Part shown: positions 1 through 4,263 of the stretch, in pieces
How the letters are laid out: each line of letters begins with the position of its first letter
Numbering within the stretch: the first letter of the stretch is position 1
Source of the DNA: Opitutaceae bacterium UBA6669
GTDB lineage: Bacteria > Verrucomicrobiota > Verrucomicrobiia > Opitutales > Opitutaceae
Direction: 5' to 3'
NCBI GenBank assembly: GCA_002455175.1
Contig: DKKJ01000049.1
Coordinates: forward strand, 9,477-15,493
Length of the DNA stretch: 6,017 nucleotides
Notes under the pieces: model-generated
What the model was told of the DNA's origin: nothing
Seen by the model: the letters and a program-made list of their open reading frames with translations, nothing else
The model's database searches: none
Made by a program: the position numbers and the translations under genes

Positions 1-73
1 AGTTCCTACGGACCGCACATACGAAGGCCGAATCAAGCGCGTCAGCTGTTACTTTGTCGGGTTGTTGTTCGAA

Positions 74-97
74 GGAGACATGTCTCCGGCCCGGAGG
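74..97 (+). promoter_or_regulatory. Overlapping palindromes covering the ribosome binding site of the hydrolase gene
   Basis: Seen in sequence: a perfect 14-nt palindrome GGAGACATGTCTCC at 74-87 is followed, with overlap, by CTCCGGCCCGGAG at 84-96. The 3' half of the second repeat contains the Shine-Dalgarno sequence GGAGG (93-97), which sits 7 nt before the GTG at 105. The CTCC at 84-87 can pair either upstream with GGAG (74-77, CATG loop) or downstream with GGAG (93-96, 5-nt loop), so the two hairpins are mutually exclusive. The first would leave the ribosome binding site free, the second would bury it. The 14-mer could equally be a dimeric repressor operator. Both roles are inference; the stems are short (4-5 bp). 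Confidence 0.35.
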
Positions 98-104
98 AAC
101 GGTG

Positions 105-1055
105 GTGAGCAGAGTCAGAATTGGCATTGCCCTCGCTGTTTGGGGCAGTGCGTCGGCGTTGGCTTCGCCTGCTCCCTTTCCTCCGGCGCCGGAGCACATT
201 TCCGGTGCGACCACCTACCTTTACAAGGAGGCGGGGGCGTCCAAGCTTCCCATTTACGTTTTTCAACCCACGGAGTCGGCAGGCGAGCCAACACCTTCAC
301 CTACTGGAAAACGAGCCGCCGTGCTCTACTTTCATGGAAGCGGATGGGAGTCGGGGACGGTTCTGCAGTATGCGGGGCATGCGCGCCTTCTGGCGAGTCA
401 TGGCGTGACCACAGCATTGGTGGAGTATCGCATCAAAACGCTGTATGGCGCCACCCCCTTCGAGTCTGTCGCTGATGCCAAGTCGGCAATTCGTTGGATG
501 CGTGCGCACGCAGAGCAATTCGGAGTCGATCCGAGGAGAATCGTCGCGGCAGGTGGATCTGCAGGCGCGCATATCGCGTTGGCTGCGGCAGTCTTCACGG
601 ATCGCTTCGATGAGTCTACCGATGACCGAGCGATCTCGGCTCGACCGGATGCTTTGATTCTTATGGCGCCGATTGTGGATACGACGGAAACGGGTTACAA
701 GGACGGCGTTCCACTCTTTGGTGGCCGGGCGCGAGAGCTCTCTCCGGTGCATCACCTCAGCGCGGGCCTGCCGCCCACGCTCGTTTTATTGGGAACGGGA
801 GATCGGTGGATCTCCTTAGAGAGCGTGGAGCGGTTTCAGCGGCGTGCTCTCAGTCTCGGAGCAGTTTGTGAGGTGGTTCTGTTCGAGGGACGCAGCCATC
901 ATTTCTATAATCATCCTGATTATTTTGAGCTCCGTCCTAACTTGAAAAAGCAGGATACCAGCACGGATTTCGTGCCGTCGTTTTACGTGATTGAGCGATT
1001 CCTTTTTGAACAAGGATTTGTCGCGGAACCGCCCCGAATGGTTTTTCTCCCATGA
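105..1055 (+). CDS. Exported alpha/beta hydrolase, acetyl esterase/lipase type
   Basis: A 316-residue alpha/beta hydrolase (COG0657/BD-FAE-like), predicted to cleave carboxylic esters in the periplasm or outside the cell. Numbering from GTG 105: signal peptide 1-20 with a hydrophobic IGIALAVWG core and cleavage after ASALA; oxyanion-hole motif HGSGW at 77-81 (family consensus HGGGW); nucleophile elbow GGSAG at 150-154 with Ser152; probable acid Asp233 in LLGTGDRW; catalytic His265 or His266 in GRSHHF. The 'ADAKSAIRWMRAH...GVDP' stretch before the elbow is typical of this family. I chose GTG 105 because GGAGG lies 7 nt upstream and it puts the signal peptide at the N terminus. GTG 102 is nearly as good, and the TTG at 54 lacks a ribosome binding site and would bury the signal peptide. 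The frame stays open to the left window edge. The gene overlaps the next by ATGA. Substrate not identifiable; acetylated or feruloylated polysaccharide is one possibility. Confidence 0.9.
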   Translation: MSRVRIGIALAVWGSASALASPAPFPPAPEHISGATTYLYKEAGASKLPIYVFQPTESAGEPTPSPTGKRAAVLYFHGSGWESGTVLQYAGHARLLASHGVTTALVEYRIKTLYGATPFESVADAKSAIRWMRAHAEQFGVDPRRIVAAGGSAGAHIALAAAVFTDRFDESTDDRAISARPDALILMAPIVDTTETGYKDGVPLFGGRARELSPVHHLSAGLPPTLVLLGTGDRWISLESVERFQRRALSLGAVCEVVLFEGRSHHFYNHPDYFELRPNLKKQDTSTDFVPSFYVIERFLFEQGFVAEPPRMVFLP

Positions 1056-1636
1056 GTGGAAAAACCTCTTTATTCCTGCCCTCCTGGAAACCTACGGCCC
1101 TGTGGAAAACAGGGCTGATTGCGCTGAGTGGAGTGATCGGCGGTGGAGTTTGGACGGCGGCTCGGGGTGACGCGGAACGAGAGGTGGTGGCTCTGGCGAC
1201 GCGGGTTCAAAAAGAGTCATTTTTGCGCGCGCACATTGCTACCTTTGAAGATCCGCATGCGGATCCTTTGAAAAACCTGCATCCCGAGGCGATCACGGCG
1301 TTTCCGGGGAAGCGTCTTGATCGAGCCGGCGTGGCGATTGCGGCAAAAAGTTGGCAGGGTCTCTTTAAAGACACGAAAGTCCGCGTTGAGCGCGTGATGG
1401 TGGAGGGAAATTTTTTTACGGTAGAATACCTTTACGCCTCGACGCACACAGCCAGTGGAAAACGAGAGGCGGTGGGGACCGTGGCGACCGGGGAACTCCG
1501 TGACGGCAAAATCTACCTTTGGAAGGAATACCTGGATGGACGGGTTTCTCGTGCACAAATCAAAGATGAGCTTCCTGTCGATGAAGATGCCGAGCCCTTT
1601 CCCTGGCCGGACACACCGGACAGCCGCGTTCCCTGA
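1052..1636 (+). CDS. Exported NTF2/SnoaL-like protein, first paralog
   Basis: A 194-residue protein with an N-terminal hydrophobic segment (about 19-36) that looks like a signal peptide or membrane anchor, with no lipobox cysteine, so it is probably periplasmic or tethered to the inner membrane. Residues about 45-165 fit an NTF2/SnoaL-like alpha+beta cone: a helix, NLHPEAITAFPGK, then the strand pattern VEGNFFTVEYLYAST...GTVATG...GKIYLWKEYLDGR. Such folds bind small molecules or act as isomerases, cyclases or dehydratases; I see no decisive catalytic residue. The last 40 residues (KEYLDGRVSR..., KDELPVDE, PWPDTP) form a polar, proline-rich extension shared with the gene at 1703. The start overlaps the hydrolase stop as ATGA, has no Shine-Dalgarno sequence, and is probably translated by coupling. 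At 65-72 FEDPHADP replaces the W..GD-type turn seen in the paralog. Family call is from pattern, not a search. Confidence 0.8.
   Translation: MSGKTSLFLPSWKPTALWKTGLIALSGVIGGGVWTAARGDAEREVVALATRVQKESFLRAHIATFEDPHADPLKNLHPEAITAFPGKRLDRAGVAIAAKSWQGLFKDTKVRVERVMVEGNFFTVEYLYASTHTASGKREAVGTVATGELRDGKIYLWKEYLDGRVSRAQIKDELPVDEDAEPFPWPDTPDSRVP
1250..1265. repeat. Perfect 16-nt palindrome inside the first NTF2-like gene
   Basis: GATCCGCATGCGGATC reads identically on both strands. It lies within the coding sequence and encodes the DPHAD segment (residues 67-71) plus the first base of Pro72, exactly where this protein departs from its paralog. A perfect palindrome of this length is expected by chance less than once in a window this size (roughly 0.1). 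It could be an operator, a structured mRNA element or coincidence; no second copy was seen in the window. Confidence 0.6.
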
Positions 1637-1637
1637 G

Positions 1638-1665
1638 GGAGATGTGGGTCGCGGGAGGAATCTCC
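1638..1665 (+). repeat. Inverted repeat between the two NTF2-like genes
   Basis: GGAGAT (1638-1643) is complementary to ATCTCC (1660-1665), with a 16-nt GC-rich loop, starting 2 nt after the stop codon of the first paralog. A second arm GGAG at 1654-1657 could pair with the same CTCC. There is no T-run, so an intrinsic terminator is not well supported; mRNA structure or transcript end protection is possible. The SD-like GGGAGGA at 1653-1659 is about 43 nt from the next ATG, too far to serve it. Confidence 0.25.
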
Positions 1666-1702
1666 ACTGGAACTCCTAGCCTCTATTTAATCGACTCTCT
1701 TT

Positions 1703-2290
1703 ATGGCCAAACACGTTGCGATTGAACTTCTTTGTCCACGTAACCTTGGACTCTTGATAGGCGTGGGATTAGCTCTGCTCGTGCTCCCCGTCGTTAGTGG
1801 ATGCAGCCGCGAGGCATTGGCGAAGGAAGTTTCGGAGACTGTGGTACCGAGTCGCAGCGACGTCGCTTCGCTTGTCGAGCGCCAGGCGCGGTCGTGGGAG
1901 ACAGGAGATGAGAAGGAGTTTTTGGATACATTGCATCCCGAAGCGGTGTTCGCGTATCCTGGGAAGCGACTGACACGGGAAGATGCGTTGAAGACCTTTC
2001 GAGATTGGAAGCGAGACTTCACGGACACAAAGCTCCGCGTGCATCGCCTAATCGTAGATGGCCGACATTTTTCTGTAGAGTACATGTTCGCCTCGACCAA
2101 TCGATCCACCGGTAAACGCATGGCGGCGGGGACCGTGGCACTGGGTGATGTGAAGGAAGGGAAACTTCACGTCTGGAAAGAGTATCTCGATGGTCGGGTC
2201 TCGCGCGGCCAGGCGAAGGATGAATTGCCTGTGGACGAACTAGCGGAGCCGTACCCGTGGCCTGACACGCCCGAAAGTCGGAAACCGTGA
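1703..2290 (+). CDS. NTF2/SnoaL-like lipoprotein, second paralog
   Basis: A 195-residue predicted lipoprotein. The signal peptide has a long n-region (1-14), a hydrophobic core LGLLIGVGLALLVLPV and a lipobox VSGC with Cys34; Ser at +2 and no Asp argue for outer-membrane sorting by the E. coli rule, which may not hold here. Residues about 52-166 fit the NTF2/SnoaL-like fold more clearly than the first copy: a helix, W..GD..EFL, LHPEAVFAYPGKR, VDGRHFSVEYMFAST, GTVALGDV and WKEYLDGR. Its last 122 residues align without gaps to the gene at 1052 with about 73 identities by hand count, strongest in the C-terminal tail (ELPVDE, AEP, PWPDTP). This is an in-situ duplication with altered membrane targeting. 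ATG 1703 is well constrained: an in-frame TAA lies at 1688-1690 and later starts would damage the signal peptide. No Shine-Dalgarno sequence precedes it; the leader is T-rich. It probably belongs to the hydrolase operon, 66 nt downstream. Confidence 0.85.
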   Translation: MAKHVAIELLCPRNLGLLIGVGLALLVLPVVSGCSREALAKEVSETVVPSRSDVASLVERQARSWETGDEKEFLDTLHPEAVFAYPGKRLTREDALKTFRDWKRDFTDTKLRVHRLIVDGRHFSVEYMFASTNRSTGKRMAAGTVALGDVKEGKLHVWKEYLDGRVSRGQAKDELPVDELAEPYPWPDTPESRKP

Positions 2291-2294
2291 AGAG

Positions 2295-2337
2295 GAAACG
2301 CTGAAGCGGAAAATCATGTGACGGGCGCTTTCGTTTC
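2295..2337 (+). terminator. Possible weak terminator or 3' hairpin after the hydrolase-NTF2 cassette
   Basis: GAAACG (2295-2300) pairs with CGTTTC (2332-2337), and after a 2-nt bulge GAAGCG (2303-2308) pairs with CGCTTT (2326-2331) with one G-T wobble. This gives an interrupted stem of about 12 bp around a 17-nt loop, starting 4 nt past the stop codon. Position fits the end of a transcription unit, but there is no U-run after the stem, so a classical intrinsic terminator is not supported. Confidence 0.35.
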
Positions 2338-2381
2338 ATCTCCAAAGGCGGCTATGTCGGGGAAGTAGACTTGAAAAGTGC

Positions 2382-2397
2382 CGGAGAGCTTGCTCCG
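2382..2397 (+). repeat. Small hairpin in the leader of the sigma factor gene
   Basis: CGGAG (2382-2386) and CTCCG (2393-2397) flank a 6-nt loop, about 75 nt before the proposed sigma factor start. The 180-nt interval 2291-2470 holds no other supported gene. I found no well-spaced sigma-70 promoter: TTGAAA at 2371 is too far from TAAAAT at 2409 (32 nt). The role of the hairpin is unknown and it may be chance. Confidence 0.2.
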
Positions 2398-2470
2398 CAG
2401 TACGTTACTAAAATTCCTTGGGCAGGGCTTGCCTCGCAACCGGACGTTCGTTTCGCTGCGCCGTGTCGTA

Positions 2471-3040
2471 ATGTCACCCCGCACCGACCCGGCTCAGTCC
2501 GCTTCGCTTGACCTCTCAAAGTGGTTTGCGGAGGAGGTGTATCCGCATGAGCCGGCTCTGAGAAAGTGGCTTCGCGTGCGCTTCCCATGGTTGCATGAGG
2601 CGGATGAAGTCGCGAGAGAGGCTGTGCTTCGGTTGTGGAAGCAGGGCAACATTTCGGGCAGCGCGGGGATTGAGTCGCCCAAAGCGCTGTTGTTCGCGAT
2701 TGCTCGCAACGCGGCGTGTGATCTTGGCCGCCGGCGTGGCATTGCAGAAATAAATTCTGTAGCGGAAATGGAGCAGCTGTCCGTCTTGGATGAGAGCGCG
2801 GACGTGGTCGAAACCGTTTCCACCCGTCAGGAACTTGAGTTTTTGGCGGATGCACTCCTGGATTTGCCCGATGGCTGCCGACAGGTGCTCACGCTCTGCA
2901 AAATGTATGGCTACACGCCCAAGCAAGCCGCCACCAAGCTCGGAATCTCCGAGCACACGGTACGGGCGCAGATCGCCAAGGGCATGCGCCGGTGCGCCGC
3001 TTATCTTAGACACCGCGGGGTGGGAGGGGATCGACCATGA
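2471..3040 (+). CDS. FecI-type ECF RNA polymerase sigma factor
   Basis: A 189-residue group IV sigma factor that should direct RNA polymerase to a small set of promoters, probably including the receptor gene downstream. Region 2 spans about 22-91, from EEVYPHEPALRKWLRVRFP through the core-binding helices to KALLFAIARNAACDLGRRR (2.3/2.4, promoter melting and -10 recognition). A variable linker follows (92-119). Region 4 spans about 120-182, with LPDGCRQVLTL, GYTPKQAATKLGIS and EHTVRAQIAKGMRR as the helix-turn-helix for the -35 element. The length is normal for the family. The frame opens at GTG 2378, but that would add 31 residues unlike any ECF N terminus, so ATG 2471 is preferred although neither has a good ribosome binding site. 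The stop overlaps the FecR start as ATGA, so the two are co-translated and very likely functional partners. Family certain; regulon and inducing signal unknown. Confidence 0.93.
   Translation: MSPRTDPAQSASLDLSKWFAEEVYPHEPALRKWLRVRFPWLHEADEVAREAVLRLWKQGNISGSAGIESPKALLFAIARNAACDLGRRRGIAEINSVAEMEQLSVLDESADVVETVSTRQELEFLADALLDLPDGCRQVLTLCKMYGYTPKQAATKLGISEHTVRAQIAKGMRRCAAYLRHRGVGGDRP
3023..3029 (+). promoter_or_regulatory. Strong ribosome binding site for the FecR-type gene
   Basis: GGAGGGG ends 7 nt before ATG 3037 and lies inside the last codons of the sigma factor gene. It fixes the FecR start at the ATGA overlap and is one of only two clear Shine-Dalgarno sequences in the window. Confidence 0.8.
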
Positions 3041-4065
3041 GTACGGATGGTTCGTACGAGGAGTTTCGTCGTGACTCGAGGGCCGAGGAGATTGAGCAAC
3101 AAGCGGCCGACTGGCTTGCCTTGCGCGAGGTGCGCGAGTTGACCTCCTCGGAGGCGAACGCGTTTGCGGCCTGGCGGGCGGCGGATGTGCGGCATCAGGA
3201 GGCCCTCACCGAGTTGATGGCGGCATGGCGGACGTTCGATCGGTTGCAGGGGTATCCGAGACGTTCCGATCTGCCCGACGATCCCGATGCGTTGAGCGGG
3301 CGGCGGAGGTCGCGTATCCGGCTTCCGATGACCTTGGCTGCGGCGGCCGCAATCGTGCTAGCCGGGGTGCTTTGGCTGCGGCCAGCAGGATCTGAACAAT
3401 CGCCCGTGGGTGCCGTCGCGGCGGCCGCGACCACGCTTCGGCTACCGGACGGCTCCGAGGTAGAGTTCAGGGCGGGGAGTGAGGTGGTGCCGCTGTTCAC
3501 TCCGGAGGAGCGTCGCGTGCGACTGGTGCGCGGCGAGGCGCATTTCACGGTCTCGAAGAACGCGGCGTGGCCGTTCGTGGTCGAAGCAGACGGTGTCGCC
3601 GTGCGCGCGGTGGGCACCGCGTTCAACGTTCGCCTGGATCCGTCGGCGGTCGAGGTGCTGGTGACGGAAGGGGTGGTGAAAGTAGGCGTACCCGAAGTGG
3701 CACACGCCGACGAAGTGCCGACTCTAGGCGCCGGGCAGCGCACGTCAGTGGCCACCGTGCCGACGACGGCGACGACGCCGGTGGTCGAGACACTCGCTCC
3801 GATCGAGATTGATCGTGCGCTCGCATGGCAGACGAGCCGACTCGTGTTTGATGCGACGCCGCTTTCAGTGGTCGTGGAAAAGTTCAATCGACACACGGGT
3901 CGACGGATCGTGCTGCGTGATTCCACACTCGGGGCGCTGCCGATCAGCGGCCGTTTCCGTGCGGGCAACATCGAAAGTTTTTTGGAGCTGCTTGAAAGCG
4001 GTTTTGGTATAAGCGTGGATCGAAGCGGTGACGAGATCGTGTTGCGACGCAGGAGCGTGAACTAA
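3037..4065 (+). CDS. FecR-type anti-sigma/transmembrane signal regulator with STN-like C terminus
   Basis: A 342-residue inner-membrane regulator expected to hold or activate the sigma factor encoded just upstream. Domains in order: cytoplasmic DUF4880-like N terminus (about 18-66, EEIEQQAADWLALRE, ANAFAAWRAAD, HQEALTEL); a basic stretch GRRRSRIR; one transmembrane helix (about 97-115); periplasmic FecR domain (about 132-218) with TTLRLPDGSEVEF, RGEAHFTV and the hallmark RAVGTAFNVR; a Thr/Pro-rich linker (about 238-252, over GACGAC triplets at 3761-3776); and an STN/DUF4974-like domain (about 266-337) with LVFDATPLSVVVEKFNR, ISGRFRAGN and ISVDRSGDEIVLRR. The positive-inside rule puts the N terminus in the cytoplasm, fitting sigma binding. 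It overlaps the sigma gene by ATGA and precedes a TonB-dependent receptor, the usual Fec-type order. Base composition is visibly richer in G+C than the hydrolase region. Family assignment is firm; whether it is purely anti-sigma or also pro-sigma cannot be told. Confidence 0.93.
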   Translation: MSTDGSYEEFRRDSRAEEIEQQAADWLALREVRELTSSEANAFAAWRAADVRHQEALTELMAAWRTFDRLQGYPRRSDLPDDPDALSGRRRSRIRLPMTLAAAAAIVLAGVLWLRPAGSEQSPVGAVAAAATTLRLPDGSEVEFRAGSEVVPLFTPEERRVRLVRGEAHFTVSKNAAWPFVVEADGVAVRAVGTAFNVRLDPSAVEVLVTEGVVKVGVPEVAHADEVPTLGAGQRTSVATVPTTATTPVVETLAPIEIDRALAWQTSRLVFDATPLSVVVEKFNRHTGRRIVLRDSTLGALPISGRFRAGNIESFLELLESGFGISVDRSGDEIVLRRRSVN

Positions 4066-4100
4066 CCGGCACAGCTAAGTTTCTAAGTCGATTCTGCCGG
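4066..4100 (+). repeat. Inverted repeat right after the FecR-type gene
   Basis: CCGGCA (4066-4071) directly follows the TAA stop and pairs with TGCCGG (4095-4100) across a 23-nt loop that contains two copies of CTAAGT (4075-4080 and 4083-4088). No T-run follows. It may be a weak processing or attenuation structure between the regulator and receptor genes. Confidence 0.25.
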
Positions 4101-4263
4101 GCTCCTTGCCAGCGCACGGCCTGGGAAAACGGGTGTCAAGTGCCTCGGTTTCTTGCGAGGGGCGACACTGTTCGCACGATCTCGAAAATAGTCGTAACGA
4201 AATTCGCGGGTCCGTCCGTCTCAGGGGTGCAGCGCATCGTGTGCTGTCAGCGAACTACCCCGC
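4066..4263 (+). promoter_or_regulatory. Intergenic leader before the receptor gene, possible ECF-dependent promoter
   Basis: This 198-nt gap separates the FecR stop from the receptor start; no convincing protein is encoded. The location fits a separate promoter for the receptor, as in Fec-type loci. Candidate ECF-like elements are GTAAC at 4194-4198 and CGTC at 4213-4216 or 4217-4220 (within GTCCGTCCGTC). The spacers of 14 or 18 nt lie either side of the usual 16-17, so the match is weak. GAAAAT at 4184-4189 is another possible -35 element. An in-frame TAA at 4195-4197 limits how far upstream the receptor could start. Confidence 0.3.

Noticed and set aside
54..104. TTG at 54 as the start of the hydrolase
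   Set aside because: No ribosome binding site, and the extra 17 residues would place the signal peptide internally; GTG 105 (or 102) has GGAGG at good spacing.
1..108. End of an upstream gene finishing at TGA 106-108 in a GTGA overlap with the hydrolase start
   Set aside because: The frame is open from the window edge, but all three forward frames are open here and the translation (Arg-rich, no recognisable domain) gives no support.
80..475. Alternative protein from ATG 80 in the second frame, preceded by AAGGAG
   Set aside because: The purine stretch is only 2 nt from the ATG, and the translation is Cys/Gly-rich without any domain, overlapping the certain hydrolase.
2371..2414. Sigma-70 promoter TTGAAA ... 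TAAAAT before the sigma factor gene
   Set aside because: The spacer is 32 nt, far from the usual 16-18.
2378..2470. N-terminal 31-residue extension of the sigma factor from GTG 2378
   Set aside because: The added residues do not resemble ECF N termini and the normal length is reached from ATG 2471; GTG 2378 has only a distant purine stretch.
3195..3971. Long minus-strand frame of 258 codons opposite the FecR-type gene
   Set aside because: The translation is Ser/Thr/Arg-rich and of low complexity, as expected for the antisense of GC-rich coding sequence, and the + strand gene is certain.
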